64,000 nucleotides of DNA from Planktothrix tepida PCC 9214 (lineage in GTDB: Bacteria > Cyanobacteriota > Cyanobacteriia > Cyanobacteriales > Microcoleaceae), in assembly GCF_900009145.1 (NCBI RefSeq), contig NZ_LN889782.1:1148589-1212588 (forward strand). The letters are read 5' to 3'. Below the pieces are notes generated by a model. It saw only the letters and a program-made list of their open reading frames with translations. It ran no database searches and had not been told where the DNA came from. The position numbers were made by a program, and so were the translations under genes. Positions 28,334-38,290 of the stretch are shown piece after piece; positions within the stretch are counted from its first letter, which is position 1; each line of letters starts with the position of its first letter.

Positions 28334-29689
28334 CTAGGTTTTTAAGGAATCTTCGTTTCTAATATCACTCCGAATATGTAAATCCCGTTGAGGATAAGGA
28401 ATTTCAATATTGTTCTCAGCAAAAGTTTTCCAAATTTCACAAGAAATTTCACTCATAATTCGTTTACCTCCGATGGGAGTTGCTAACCAAACAGCAATCT
28501 CAAAATCCAAACTAGATTCTCCAAAATTAATCAAATTCACTGAAGGAGCCGGATCATTTAAAACTTCAGGATGTTCATCAACAATTTTTAATAAAATATC
28601 GATCACTTGTTGAGGATTACAATCATAACTCGCTCCCACAATTAAAGACTTTCGTACTCGCCGATCACTACCTGTCATCGTTTTGAGTTCCTGAGTAAAT
28701 AACAGTTGATTGGGAATAATTTTTTCTGAATTATCTTTCATCACTTGTACCGTTGTGGCGCGGATACTGACTTTTTTGACTTCACTGGACTCTCCTCCAA
28801 TTTCAATAATATCTCCGGGTCGTAACGAGCCTTCAAACAGTAATAGGATTCCACTAATTAAATCACTAAAAATCTCTTTTAAGCCAAAGCCAATACCAAC
28901 GGATAATCCCCCTGTAATTGCAGCAAAAGCTGTGGGATTAAACCCAATATATCCAATTACAATCACTATCCCTAAACCGATTAAAAAATAACGAATTAAA
29001 ATCAAAGAAGCATGAAATGCACCTGAATCTAGTTCTGTTTTATCAACAAAAATTTGCAGAATCACATATTGTAAAATACTCACAGCTACTATCCAAAAAT
29101 ATAACCCCACTGTACTGATAAAAATTGCTCCTAGGGTGATGGGACTGTTAAATAAATTGATCACCTCAACTTGCATCAGTTGATTGACATCTAAAAATAA
29201 ACTTAAAATTTCTCTCAAAACATATAAAATAAATATCGGTCTAAAAAAATAGAATTTGTACTCTTTAACCCGGTGAATGGGAACAAATAAACATAATCCG
29301 ATTGAAAAGACCCGATAGAATAGATAAACCCATAAAAGCTGGATGGCGGTACTTAGGAGTCCTGATATCCATCCTTGAGTCGTTAATAAATTCCGAACTA
29401 AAGTTAATATAATTAAGTTAAATCCCCTGCCAACCAGATCGGGAATCAAGCATAATCCACACCAATAAAGAGGTAATGTTGTTTCTTCTTTTAGAGCTTT
29501 ATTTAGAGTAATTGTCAGTTGTTTAAATTGCTGTTGAATTTTTTGTCTTACCCAATAGGATAAGCCATGACTCAATAAAATTGAGATCAAAATCATCCCC
29601 AATTGAATCTGCACTGGAGAACGAGCCAAAAAAATCAAGAGTTTAGTAATTTGATCAAAAATAAATGTTAAATCGGGTTGATTATACAT
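28334..29689 (-). CDS. MscS family mechanosensitive channel
   Basis: A 451-aa membrane protein with several N-terminal helices and a typical MscS core: the pore helix AAITGGLSVGIGFGLKEIFS, then ISGILLLFEGSLRPGDIIEI, and KKVSIRATTVQVMKDNSEKI with IPNQLLFTQELKTMTG. The C-terminal domain ends IEIPYPQRDLHIRSD, characteristic of the family. It opens under hypo-osmotic stress to release solutes. It is 13 bases downstream of a binding-protein gene in the same direction. Confidence 0.92.
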   Translation of the reverse strand: MYNQPDLTFIFDQITKLLIFLARSPVQIQLGMILISILLSHGLSYWVRQKIQQQFKQLTITLNKALKEETTLPLYWCGLCLIPDLVGRGFNLIILTLVRNLLTTQGWISGLLSTAIQLLWVYLFYRVFSIGLCLFVPIHRVKEYKFYFFRPIFILYVLREILSLFLDVNQLMQVEVINLFNSPITLGAIFISTVGLYFWIVAVSILQYVILQIFVDKTELDSGAFHASLILIRYFLIGLGIVIVIGYIGFNPTAFAAITGGLSVGIGFGLKEIFSDLISGILLLFEGSLRPGDIIEIGGESSEVKKVSIRATTVQVMKDNSEKIIPNQLLFTQELKTMTGSDRRVRKSLIVGASYDCNPQQVIDILLKIVDEHPEVLNDPAPSVNLINFGESSLDFEIAVWLATPIGGKRIMSEISCEIWKTFAENNIEIPYPQRDLHIRSDIRNEDSLKT

Positions 29690-29702
29690 ATCAAATTTTA
29701 TT

Positions 29703-30911
29703 TTAGGGTTGACTCAATTTCTGATTAACGGTTTCTGAAATTTTTTGAGCAGCATTTTCAGGAGTGATGCTTCCCGCTAATACTTGGGGATATAAACTAC
29801 TGCCCTCTTTCGCCCAAACACGAGCCGATTGCACTTGGTCTAGGGGAATGGCGATGGCGGTTTTAGCTTGCTGGACTAATATCGCTTCTAATGGAAACAA
29901 ACGACTATTAATATGAACTTGATAAGCCGGAATAAAAGAACCTCGGAGTATCATTAACCGCTTGCGAATCTGTTCCCGATTTGTAAAAAATTGAGCTAAT
30001 TGTTGGGATAACTGTTGTTGTTCAGGACTAGACATCCGATTAAACAAAATGACACGGGAATAAAGAAGAGGCGCTGCGGGATTGTTCTCTTCCCCTGGTA
30101 ATATGGTGATACCCAAGTTATCTTTTCCTAAAGCTTGTTCATAGTCTACAAACTGAGAAGAATCACAAAACACATAGGCTAATCGTTGATTGGTAAAGGC
30201 TTGTTGTAAGACATCAATACTATCGGTAAAAATCATATTGGGTTCAGATTGGGCGTTTTTTAGCCACTCCATCCATTTTGCCCAACTGTTTTTATCAAAA
30301 ATAAAATCACCTTCGGTATTAAAGGATTTTCCCCCAAAAACTTGCACCCCCCAAAAGGTGGTGATAAAGGTAGACCAAATTCCCACTGAATAACCGGCTT
30401 TTGCTTGTTGTAGAAGTTCTGTTAAGGTTTTAGGAGGAGACTTAACTTTCTTTTTGTTATAGCAAAGAACTTGAGTCATCACAGAAGTGGGGATACCATA
30501 AATTTTTCCTTGATAGCGAACATGACTCATGGCTGTAGGCAGGTAACTCGAAAAGTCAAAATCGTCAATCACCGGAATCAAATTATCGTGAATCAAACTT
30601 GGAATTACCCCAGAGGTGGTAAATAGAAAATCAGGCCCTAAACCTTGATTGACTTGTTTACGAAACTGCTGCTCTAATTGATCAGCCGGAATATATTCAC
30701 TAACAATCCTGACATTAGGATACAGTTGTCTATAATCATTAAAAGACTGTTGGATCATGTCCTTGATTTTGCCTTCAAAGGAATGCCAAACTAAAATCTG
30801 TCCCTGAACGGGTTGTTCCTGAGACGCAATAATCTTCTCCGAACCCTTAAGACTACAACTGGTCAGGAAAAGAAAAATTAAGATAATTAACTTAAAAAAA
30901 CGATAACGCAC
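29703..30911 (-). CDS. ABC transporter extracellular solute-binding lipoprotein (sugar type)
   Basis: A 402-aa family 1 solute-binding protein. It has a lipoprotein leader (LIILIFLFLTSCS, lipobox ending at the cysteine). The core contains ILVWHSFEGKIKDMIQQSFN, LGPDFLFTTSGVIPSLIHDN, QGKIYGIPTSVMTQVLCYNK and a C-terminal RVWAKEGSSLYPQVLAG. It starts with a GTG. No permease or ATPase lies nearby, so partners are elsewhere. It resembles maltose/trehalose or glycerol-phosphate binders, but the ligand is unknown. Confidence 0.85.
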   Translation of the reverse strand: MRYRFFKLIILIFLFLTSCSLKGSEKIIASQEQPVQGQILVWHSFEGKIKDMIQQSFNDYRQLYPNVRIVSEYIPADQLEQQFRKQVNQGLGPDFLFTTSGVIPSLIHDNLIPVIDDFDFSSYLPTAMSHVRYQGKIYGIPTSVMTQVLCYNKKKVKSPPKTLTELLQQAKAGYSVGIWSTFITTFWGVQVFGGKSFNTEGDFIFDKNSWAKWMEWLKNAQSEPNMIFTDSIDVLQQAFTNQRLAYVFCDSSQFVDYEQALGKDNLGITILPGEENNPAAPLLYSRVILFNRMSSPEQQQLSQQLAQFFTNREQIRKRLMILRGSFIPAYQVHINSRLFPLEAILVQQAKTAIAIPLDQVQSARVWAKEGSSLYPQVLAGSITPENAAQKISETVNQKLSQP

Positions 30912-31064
30912 TGGGTTTACCTGTTCTCTTGGTTAGATTGCTCAACCTCAAACGAATTATGGGTTGAACATAAAAAATAATGGCCAATCCTTCAGCAATT
31001 GATTATATCCTGAAATGCCTGATCTGTTAATTTATTCCCGATTCCATGCTATACCAAAAACAAA

Positions 31065-31092
31065 CGATCGCCTTTTTGAATAAAAGCGATCG
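31065..31092 (-). terminator. HIP1-based terminator after ndhD
   Basis: On the minus strand CGATCGCTTTT pairs with AAAAAGGCGATCG around a short loop, followed by TTTGTTTTTGG. It uses a HIP1 octamer as stem and lies 29 bases after the ndhD stop. Confidence 0.6.
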
Positions 31093-31120
31093 CTATTTTG
31101 ATTAGATTAAAATGCAAATG

Positions 31121-32809
31121 TTATTTAAACATTCCTGAAACCGAAGCCACTTCGGGTTTAGCAATGCGAGGAGCTAAGAATCCTTTGGCATATAAATCAG
31201 GATTTGCTTTTGCCACTTGAATATAAGAATCCCGTACCTGACTATTGAGGGCAACGGTTTTGACATCATAAACCTTCGTGACCAGTTTAGGATATAACCC
31301 AATTCCCACAATCAGTACCAGGAAACTAGCAGCAATAAAGACCTCACGGGGTCTTGCATCACTAAAGGTGGCTTCCGTTGGTAACACACAACTGGTTCCA
31401 AAACAAACCGCTTCTTCCTCACCCGAATTTTGTAAACCGGTATCACCCAGCATACAAACAGGCGCTTCACCCGTTGCATAGAACAGTTGACGCAGCATTG
31501 ACAATAAATAAATCGGGGTGAGAATTAATCCCACACCAGCCAAAGCCACAATCACAACCCGGAAGGTCGAGCTATAGATATCGCTAGTTGTGATACCGAT
31601 AAACACTAAGACTTCACTCGCAAAGCCACTCATACCGGGTAATGCCAGAGATGCCATTGCTCCGGCTGTAAACAGAGCAAACACTTTCGGCATCGCTTTA
31701 CCGATATAGCCCATTTCATCCAAAGCCAAGGTATGAGTCCGGTCGTAGGTAACACCCGCTAGGAAGAACAGCACAGCCGAGATTAAACCGTGAGAGATCA
31801 TTTGTAATAATGCTCCACTCACGCCAATATCGGTAAAGGAAGCAATTCCTAACAGCACAAATCCCATGTGAGACACCGAGGAGTAGGCGAGGCGACGCTT
31901 CATATTGGATTGGCCAAAGGAGTTTAAGCCACCATACACAATATTGACAACGCCTAAAATCGCTAGAACGGGTGCAAAGTAGATATGGGCATCGGGTAGC
32001 ATTTCCATGTTGACCCGAATCAAACCATATCCGCCCATTTTTAACAGCACTCCAGCCAGAATCATTGAAACCGGAGCAGAAGCTTCCCCGTGAGCATCCG
32101 GGAGCCAAGTGTGCAGGGGGAAAACAGCCAGTTTTAAGCCAAAGGCAATTAATAACCCGGCATACATCAACAGTTCTAGGGTGAGGGGATAATCCTTCAG
32201 ACCCAGTTCCACCATATCGAAGGTTAAGGGGCCACCGCCATAGAACGCCATTGCTAAGGCAGCTACTAAGATAAATAAGGAAGCAGCGGCCGTATACAAT
32301 AAAAATTTAGTAGCGGCGTAGCGACGTTTTGGCCCGCCCCAGATAGAAACCAACAAATACACCGGAATTAATTCCAGTTCCCAGACAATAAATAGGAGTA
32401 GTAAGTCTTGGGCAACGAATACCCCAATTTGGGCCGAATACAGCACCAACATCAGGAAGTAGAACAGACGCGGTTTTTGATCAACCTGCCATGCTGCAAA
32501 AATAGATAGAGTTGTAACTAATCCTGCTAGAAGTACGAGGGGAAGGGAAAGACCGTCTACTGAAACGGCCCAGTTCAAACCCAATTGAGGCGCCCAGGCA
32601 AATTTTTCCACGAGTTGGAAATTTGCACTGCTCGCATCGTAATACTTCCAGAAGACATAGCACATTAATAATAAGTCCGCGATGCCTACACCGAGGGCAT
32701 ACCAGCGCAACTGTTTACCGTTTTGATCAGGCAAGACAGGAATGAGCAGGGAAGCTACGAGTGGGAGCAGGACAATCGTGGTAAGCCAGGGAAATTGATC
32801 CGCCATCAT
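31121..32809 (-). CDS. ndhD: NAD(P)H-quinone oxidoreductase subunit 4 (NdhD, probably NdhD1)
   Basis: A 562-aa antiporter-like subunit of NDH-1. It has some 14 hydrophobic segments and family motifs: [31 protein letters not shown], [36 protein letters not shown] and [19 protein letters not shown]. The insert [20 protein letters not shown] near residue 450 is typical of the NdhD1 group used in respiratory and cyclic electron flow. It is not linked to ndhF here. Start may be at the first or second Met. Confidence 0.95.
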   Translation of the reverse strand: MMADQFPWLTTIVLLPLVASLLIPVLPDQNGKQLRWYALGVGIADLLLMCYVFWKYYDASSANFQLVEKFAWAPQLGLNWAVSVDGLSLPLVLLAGLVTTLSIFAAWQVDQKPRLFYFLMLVLYSAQIGVFVAQDLLLLFIVWELELIPVYLLVSIWGGPKRRYAATKFLLYTAAASLFILVAALAMAFYGGGPLTFDMVELGLKDYPLTLELLMYAGLLIAFGLKLAVFPLHTWLPDAHGEASAPVSMILAGVLLKMGGYGLIRVNMEMLPDAHIYFAPVLAILGVVNIVYGGLNSFGQSNMKRRLAYSSVSHMGFVLLGIASFTDIGVSGALLQMISHGLISAVLFFLAGVTYDRTHTLALDEMGYIGKAMPKVFALFTAGAMASLALPGMSGFASEVLVFIGITTSDIYSSTFRVVIVALAGVGLILTPIYLLSMLRQLFYATGEAPVCMLGDTGLQNSGEEEAVCFGTSCVLPTEATFSDARPREVFIAASFLVLIVGIGLYPKLVTKVYDVKTVALNSQVRDSYIQVAKANPDLYAKGFLAPRIAKPEVASVSGMFK

Positions 32810-33061
32810 GACAGTAAGAACAAATACTTATCTGTGAATGATTTCATTGTACTAAACTTTGTAACGATTTGTATATAAATTTTTACCGGAGATAACAATT
32901 GATTAAAGTCTATTAATCCTGGCTTTGCATAGATTTTAATCAATCGCTAAGATAAAATCCGATTCCATTTGATGATTTCCCTATTCAAAGGCGAAAAATT
33001 CTCAAATAGAATCGGATTGATTCGAGGTTAAGGTTGAATTAAGCTTTTCCCAAAACTCTGA

Positions 33062-33550
33062 TTATTCGCCAAAATGCTCCCGCAATTTTTCTTCTTGTTC
33101 TGAGGATAAATTAGATTGAATCAATTCACCTTTATCCATATCTTTGAAGGCATCTTCTACTTTGTCTATCGTGACTTTACCCGTGAGTAAAAACAAAGCA
33201 GAGGTTCCTTCGGTTACTTGTTCACGTACACTTTTAATAAAGTCGTCATTAATGCCATAATCGCTAAATTGACCGGAAAGTGCTCCGACTAAGGTTCCAA
33301 TGGCGACTCCAATAACAGGCATAAAAAATATTAAGCCAAATAACATTCCCCAAAATGCACCGCCTAACATTCCGGCTCCCACTAAATCAAAGGCTTGAAT
33401 AGTTTTAGGTTTTTTTCGACCTGTTGGCCAAGTAACAACAGCAGCATCTTGAATTTCAACTAAATACTCTTTTTGAAGTTGAACTAACTTGGCGAGTGCA
33501 GCTTCAGCACCTTCGGCGGTATGAAATTTCCAAACAGTTAGTGTGGCCAT
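33062..33550 (-). CDS. DUF1269 family membrane protein
   Basis: A 162-aa protein. The N-terminal part reads MATLTVWKFHTAEGAEAALA and QLQKEYLVEIQDAAVVTWP, followed by two close membrane helices (AGMLGGAFWGMLFGLIFFMP, VIGVAIGTLVGALSG). The C-terminal DFIKSVREQVTEGTSALFLL part matches DUF1269. Members have glycine-zipper-like helices; the role is unknown. It is monocistronic by context. Confidence 0.9.
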   Translation of the reverse strand: MATLTVWKFHTAEGAEAALAKLVQLQKEYLVEIQDAAVVTWPTGRKKPKTIQAFDLVGAGMLGGAFWGMLFGLIFFMPVIGVAIGTLVGALSGQFSDYGINDDFIKSVREQVTEGTSALFLLTGKVTIDKVEDAFKDMDKGELIQSNLSSEQEEKLREHFGE

Positions 33551-33651
33551 AATTTTAAATTCCTATCTTGATGTTCAAGAATAATTCGCTAATTTGTCAT
33601 GATATAATAATACCTGAATTTGCGTCGATCTATTCAACAATTACCGAGCGT

Positions 33652-33843
33652 ATGTTAAATATTCTTAACAAATTGAGCGCTGTAGCGATAGGAACAGTAT
33701 TTCTATTTCCTAGCATTGCAGTCCAAATCGCCTCAGCTTCTCCTAATTTGGGTGATGGCATTATCTGTGTTGCCAAAGGAATGACGAATCAAGGTCATAA
33801 AATATACTTTTATACCTCTGTCATTGATGACAATACAATATAG
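33652..33843 (+). CDS. small secreted protein, possibly frameshifted near its 3' end
   Basis: A 63-aa frame from an ATG at 33652: a Sec-type signal peptide (LNKLSAVAIGTVFLFPSIAV, cleavage near IASA-SP) and a short mature part with NLGDGIICVAKGMTNQG. It stops at NTI. The bases after the stop continue in another frame as YSGQTFTGVCH then TAG, with a cysteine that could pair with the one in IICVAKG. A two-base slip in ATATAG would explain this. No family is recognised. Confidence 0.5.
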   Translation: MLNILNKLSAVAIGTVFLFPSIAVQIASASPNLGDGIICVAKGMTNQGHKIYFYTSVIDDNTI

Positions 33844-33984
33844 TGGTCAAACATTTACTGGAGTTTGTCACTAGAATTTAGGTTGACTGCGGATTGGTAT
33901 TAACTTGGAAATGATAATTATCCTTTTGAGCTTAATCATGAGGATAATTATCAAATATTGACCGTTAGTTTATGATGCTTGAAG

Positions 33985-34245
33985 TTACAAAAACCATAAA
34001 AGAGGAACTAAAATAGCCGTTAAAATTGCTGCAAAAATTAGGGCATATTCTACTTTTTTACTAATAAGTTTTATAACTAAAATTAGGGAAATTGCCAATA
34101 AAACAGCCCCAATCTCTACTAAATCTTGACCTTTTTTATCAATCAACATGGCATTCGGTGGAACTGTTGGAGAAGCAGAGGGAACTTGAATAAAGCAGTG
34201 ATAAGAAATAGAATTAGAAAAATAAGGATAAGTTTTAATTAACAT
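33985..34245 (-). CDS. small two-helix membrane protein, hypothetical
   Basis: An 86-aa frame with an N-terminal polar part and two hydrophobic helices at the C-terminus (GAVLLAISLILVIKLIS, YALIFAAILTAILVPLLWFL). The ATG at 34245 is preceded by GGAG about 10 bases upstream; the in-frame start at 34287 is a TTG without one. No family was recognised. The gene is isolated between a short secreted protein and an ABC transporter operon. Confidence 0.5.
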   Translation of the reverse strand: MLIKTYPYFSNSISYHCFIQVPSASPTVPPNAMLIDKKGQDLVEIGAVLLAISLILVIKLISKKVEYALIFAAILTAILVPLLWFL

Positions 34246-34448
34246 AGATAGATAGCTCCAAAATTTAGTAAAAATCAATTCGATCAAAACTGATTCTGCT
34301 CAATTAATGACCTCGGTAAAGATAGGGATTAGTCTAAACGATCTTGAACAAAAACTTCAATGATTAAGATTTGTGTCCGAAAATCGGCTAGAGCTTGTTG
34401 TAGGGGAAGTCTAAGTTACAACTCCACACCCCTTTCATCCCTACCCCT

Positions 34449-35399
34449 ATGACAAAAGACCTTGCCATTCAAACTCGTGGACTGACCAAACGATTTGAAC
34501 GCCACTTTGCGGTTAATGATTTAGATTTACAAATCGCAATGGGTGAAGTCTACGGACTCATTGGGCCTAATGGAGCCGGAAAAACAACTTTATTGCGGAT
34601 GTTAGCCACCGTCGAAGAACCCACAATGGGGGAAATTTATATTAACGGAGAGGCGTTATCACGGGATCATACTAACCCCAAAATTAAACAACGTTTGGGT
34701 TATTTACCCGATGATTTTCCTCTGTATGATGATCTCACCGTTTGGGATTATTTGGATTATTTTGCTCGGTTGTATTATTTACGAGAACCTCGACGGACTC
34801 AACGATTATATGAAGTTCTGGAAATTGTGCAGTTAACCCATAAACGCAATAGTTTAATTTCCACCTTGTCACGGGGAATGAAACAACGTTTGAGCTTAGG
34901 TCGCACGATTATTCATGAACCTTTATTACTTTTTCTGGATGAACCCGTATCGGGTTTAGATCCCATTGCTCGAATGCAGTTTCGGGAGATTATTAAAGCT
35001 TTACATGAAGCCGGAATGACCATTGTGATTTCCTCCCATGTTTTAAGCGATTTAGAGGATTTTTGTACCTGTATTGGGATTATGGAATTGGGGTATTTAG
35101 TCGAAAGTGCATCCATTGGAGAGTTATATAAACGGTTAAGTATCCCGTATATTTTTATATCCACATTGGGTAAACTGGATACACTCATCGTTGAACTGAA
35201 AAATCATCCTGCGGTTCAAAGTTGGGAAATTTTACCAGGGAATCTACAAGTTAAAGTTCACTTTTCGGGAACAGAAAAAGACGCTGCTATTTTATTGCGA
35301 TCGCTAATTAAAGCCCAAATTCCCTTAAGCGAATTTCATCGAGTTCAAGAAAATTTAGAATCGATTTTCTTAAAACTCGGACATAAACAAGCGTCTTAG
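34449..35399 (+). CDS. ABC transporter ATP-binding protein
   Basis: A 316-aa ABC ATPase of the export type. Walker A is GLIGPNGAGKTTLLRML, Q-loop LGYLPDDFPLYDDLTVWDYL, signature LSRGMKQRLSLGR, Walker B LLLFLDEPVSGLDP and H-loop ISSHVLSDLED. The C-terminal 90 residues are the extra domain seen in CcmA/DrrA-like exporters. The permease gene starts 40 bases downstream, giving a two-gene operon. The cargo is unknown. Confidence 0.93.
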   Translation: MTKDLAIQTRGLTKRFERHFAVNDLDLQIAMGEVYGLIGPNGAGKTTLLRMLATVEEPTMGEIYINGEALSRDHTNPKIKQRLGYLPDDFPLYDDLTVWDYLDYFARLYYLREPRRTQRLYEVLEIVQLTHKRNSLISTLSRGMKQRLSLGRTIIHEPLLLFLDEPVSGLDPIARMQFREIIKALHEAGMTIVISSHVLSDLEDFCTCIGIMELGYLVESASIGELYKRLSIPYIFISTLGKLDTLIVELKNHPAVQSWEILPGNLQVKVHFSGTEKDAAILLRSLIKAQIPLSEFHRVQENLESIFLKLGHKQAS

Positions 35400-35439
35400 A
35401 ATAACTCCCTCCGTTCAACTTTATTCAGGAATAACGATC

Positions 35440-37209
35440 ATGAACCTTCCCGTTTTCAATCAATTGAGAGAGTGGAACCCCCAACTGGTTCGAGAATTAA
35501 AAGGTCGGTTTCGACTTCGCAATATTCTGATGGTCATCGGAATTTCTATCCTCAGTCAAGTGATTCTATTTTTTTCCACCTTCGATAATTTTCCAGGACT
35601 CAAGAAAATCCCAATTTCTAGCCCCTACTGTCCCTCTCAAAACCAAGCGTTTCAAGCCTATGAGAAACAATATTGGCAAATACAAGATAAACTGGTTAAC
35701 ATAACCGATGCTACAAAACGTTCAGTTTTAGAACAACAACTGAAAACCCTTGAAAAACTCAAAAATTCTGATTGTCCTCATAATTTAATTGATTTTAATC
35801 GTTGGTTTACGGACTACTGGACAAATATTTTTATTTGGATCAGTGTGTTAGCAGTTTTTAGCTTAATTGTTCTGGGAACCTATATGCTGATTAATGATTT
35901 AGCCACCGAAGAACGGCGAGGAACCCTGAATTTTATTCGATTAAGTCCCCAATCTGCCCAAACTATTTTAATTGGCAAATTATTAGGTGTACCGAGTTTA
36001 GTTTATCTCGGAATTTTGCTAACGATTCCCTATCAATTATGGGCTGGAATTTCGGCTAATATCTCACCCTTAGAAACCTTAAGTTTTTATGGTTTGACGG
36101 TAGCCAGTTGTGCATTTTTATATAGTCTTGCATTGTTAGTGGGTGTTACCACCAGTTCTTGGTTACATGGATTACAATCTTGGGTCGGGAGTAGCTTCAT
36201 TTTCATGTTTGTATTGACTGCGAATAATAAAGCTATCACCCATGATGGTTGGGATTGGCTAAATCTATTTTCTCCGACCTGTTTGCTTCGCTATTTAATT
36301 AATCGCACAGGAGAAAGTTACTTAAATTATCCCTTCTCTCACGCCAAGATCCAGCAATTAGAATGGTTTGGATTACGGATAGGAGAAAATGGTGTTTCTC
36401 TATGGGGATTAGCGTTACTCAATTATGCGGTTTTGACCTATTGGATTTGGCAAGCGTTAAAACGGAACTACAATCATCCCAATCTTCCGGCTTTAAGTAA
36501 GAAACAAAGTTATTTATTAACGATTAGTTTCACCTTATTAGCTTTAGGGTTTACAACTGCTAATTTTGAATCGGTTTATAATGATTCTTCTGCAATTTTT
36601 ATCGCTAATATTTTTCTAATTGTAGGTTTGATTTTTGCTCTTTCACCTCAACGACAAACGCTACAAGATTGGGTTCGATATCGTCGAGAACGGAAACAGG
36701 ATTGGTGGATAGACCTGGGAAAGGATTTAGTTTGGGGCGAGAAAAGTCCGGCAATTGTTGCCATTTTGATTAATCTTTTAATTGTTTCTACCCTTTGGAT
36801 TGTAACGATTTCCCTCATCGTTAAACCCTCTCAAAAAATCGAAATTTTGTTAGCAGTTGGTTTACATTTGAGTTTTATGCTGCTCTGTGCCAGTATTGCT
36901 CAATTAATGCTGATGATGAAAACACCAAAACGAACCCTATGGTCAGCCGGAATTGTATCAGCACTTCTGATTATTCCTCCATTTATTACTGCTCTGTTGT
37001 TTAATTCTAAACCCGCTAGTGAAGCTGCCTATGTGTGGTCTGTCTTGTCCTTTGTCTCAGTTTCTTTTGCTACCACATCCTCAATTGCCATGAGTTTTGT
37101 AGGTCAAGGATTAATGATTATTCTGTGTAATGTACAACTCACACGATTGTTAAAAAAAGCAGGGGAATCTGAATTAAAAGCCTTAGCGTCTGGAATAAAA
37201 GCACCCTGA
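35440..37209 (+). CDS. ABC transporter permease (ABC-2-like)
   Basis: A 589-aa membrane protein that begins MNLPVFNQLREWNPQLVREL KG-like, the usual start of cyanobacterial ABC-2 permeases. It has a first helix, a soluble loop with two cysteines, then five or more helices including LSLIVLGTYMLINDLATEER-type and GTLNFIRLSPQSAQTILIGK segments. A second set of helices follows residue 360. It pairs with the ATPase upstream as an efflux or lipid exporter. Substrate not inferable. Confidence 0.85.
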   Translation: MNLPVFNQLREWNPQLVRELKGRFRLRNILMVIGISILSQVILFFSTFDNFPGLKKIPISSPYCPSQNQAFQAYEKQYWQIQDKLVNITDATKRSVLEQQLKTLEKLKNSDCPHNLIDFNRWFTDYWTNIFIWISVLAVFSLIVLGTYMLINDLATEERRGTLNFIRLSPQSAQTILIGKLLGVPSLVYLGILLTIPYQLWAGISANISPLETLSFYGLTVASCAFLYSLALLVGVTTSSWLHGLQSWVGSSFIFMFVLTANNKAITHDGWDWLNLFSPTCLLRYLINRTGESYLNYPFSHAKIQQLEWFGLRIGENGVSLWGLALLNYAVLTYWIWQALKRNYNHPNLPALSKKQSYLLTISFTLLALGFTTANFESVYNDSSAIFIANIFLIVGLIFALSPQRQTLQDWVRYRRERKQDWWIDLGKDLVWGEKSPAIVAILINLLIVSTLWIVTISLIVKPSQKIEILLAVGLHLSFMLLCASIAQLMLMMKTPKRTLWSAGIVSALLIIPPFITALLFNSKPASEAAYVWSVLSFVSVSFATTSSIAMSFVGQGLMIILCNVQLTRLLKKAGESELKALASGIKAP

Positions 37210-37238
37210 ACAATAAAAACCTGATCAAAAAATAAGGA

Positions 37239-38147
37239 TTAAGGTTCTGTTCCCAGATTGGAGATAACAGTCTGGGATTCTACTTTTTCTAAATTGGGTA
37301 AGGTCATCGCTTGAAGTTGATCTGCATAAAGTTGAGGTGAGTTTTGAACCTCCCAAACTTTCAGCAGAATCAAATATTCATAAAACGCTTGCAAAACACA
37401 CCAAGTAAATCCTGAACGACCATCTAAAATTCCCCCTAAAATCAAGTACATATACAGAAACCGAATTAGGGGTCTAAAAGGTAAACGTAAGGATAAATCT
37501 TTTAACGCACGTCGCCGTTCAACTTCCGATGAACCTAAGAATAAATCCTTCCAATTTACCGTTCCCTCCTGTAACTGGCGCAGTGTTTCTACGGCTTCAT
37601 CCGTTGAATAACGATTGTGTTTTTCAATCCAACGGGATAACCCTTTACTACAGGTATAATGGGGATAGGTTTCTTGAATAAATCCCGTAGGGCCGTTACA
37701 AACTTCTCGTTCGGTGTGACCATAATCGGTAAACCAAACTTTATCCTTACGAAAAAGACGCATTTGATACCGAGGATATTGGGTACTGCGTCGAATCCAA
37801 CTCCCTAAAAAGATCACCCGTTCCGCGACATAATACCCAATAAAATCATCGCTTTGGATGGCTTGTAAACATTCTTGAAACAACTCAGTCGTCATCCGTT
37901 CATCGGCTTCTAAAATGTAAACCCACTCATGTTTAGTGGGAATTTCTTGTAACATCCAAGTCCGTTGTTTTCCGTGACTTTCAAAGCGATGTTGCACCAC
38001 GCGAACGGGATACTGTTGAGCGATTTCAACGGTACGATCTTGACTGAAAGAATCGACCACAATAATGTCATCCGATAAGGATGCCGATTCAATACAATCC
38101 GCGATATCAATTTCTTCGTTGGCAGTGAGAATATAAATAGAAAACAT
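37239..38147 (-). CDS. glycosyltransferase family 2 (WaaE-like)
   Basis: A 302-aa GT-A fold enzyme. N-terminal IYILTANEEIDIADCIESAS and DDIIVVDSFSQDRTVEIAQQ are the nucleotide-sugar site, and VYILEADERMTTELFQECLQ holds the acidic metal motif (E-A-D instead of DXD). The middle segment RYQMRLFRKDKVWFTDYGHT and the C-terminal membrane-proximal helices match WaaE-like lipopolysaccharide core transferases. The rfaE2 gene lies 1.4 kb away, which fits cell-envelope sugar work. Confidence 0.87.
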   Translation of the reverse strand: MFSIYILTANEEIDIADCIESASLSDDIIVVDSFSQDRTVEIAQQYPVRVVQHRFESHGKQRTWMLQEIPTKHEWVYILEADERMTTELFQECLQAIQSDDFIGYYVAERVIFLGSWIRRSTQYPRYQMRLFRKDKVWFTDYGHTEREVCNGPTGFIQETYPHYTCSKGLSRWIEKHNRYSTDEAVETLRQLQEGTVNWKDLFLGSSEVERRRALKDLSLRLPFRPLIRFLYMYLILGGILDGRSGFTWCVLQAFYEYLILLKVWEVQNSPQLYADQLQAMTLPNLEKVESQTVISNLGTEP

Positions 38148-38153
38148 GAAAGA

Positions 38154-38210
38154 TCAGTTATCAGTTATCAGTTGTCTGTTATCAGTTATCAGTTATCAGT
38201 TATCAGTTAG
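38154..38210. repeat. heptanucleotide repeat (TATCAGT units)
   Basis: Consecutive TATCAGT/ATCAGTT heptamers, about eight units with one variant (GTCTGTT), between the glycosyltransferase start and the HpsJ-like gene. Inverted single copies (CTGATAACTG) lie at 38261-38291, so the region can fold on itself. Such short tandem heptamers are known from filamentous cyanobacteria. Confidence 0.85.
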
Positions 38211-38290
38211 GATTGAGTTGATTGTTGGTTTGAATCAATAAAATCAAGATTTTTTTTCACTGATAACTGATTACTGTTGACTGATAACTG

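Noticed and set aside
38154..38210. CRISPR array
   Set aside because: Units are seven bases with no spacers; it is a simple tandem repeat.
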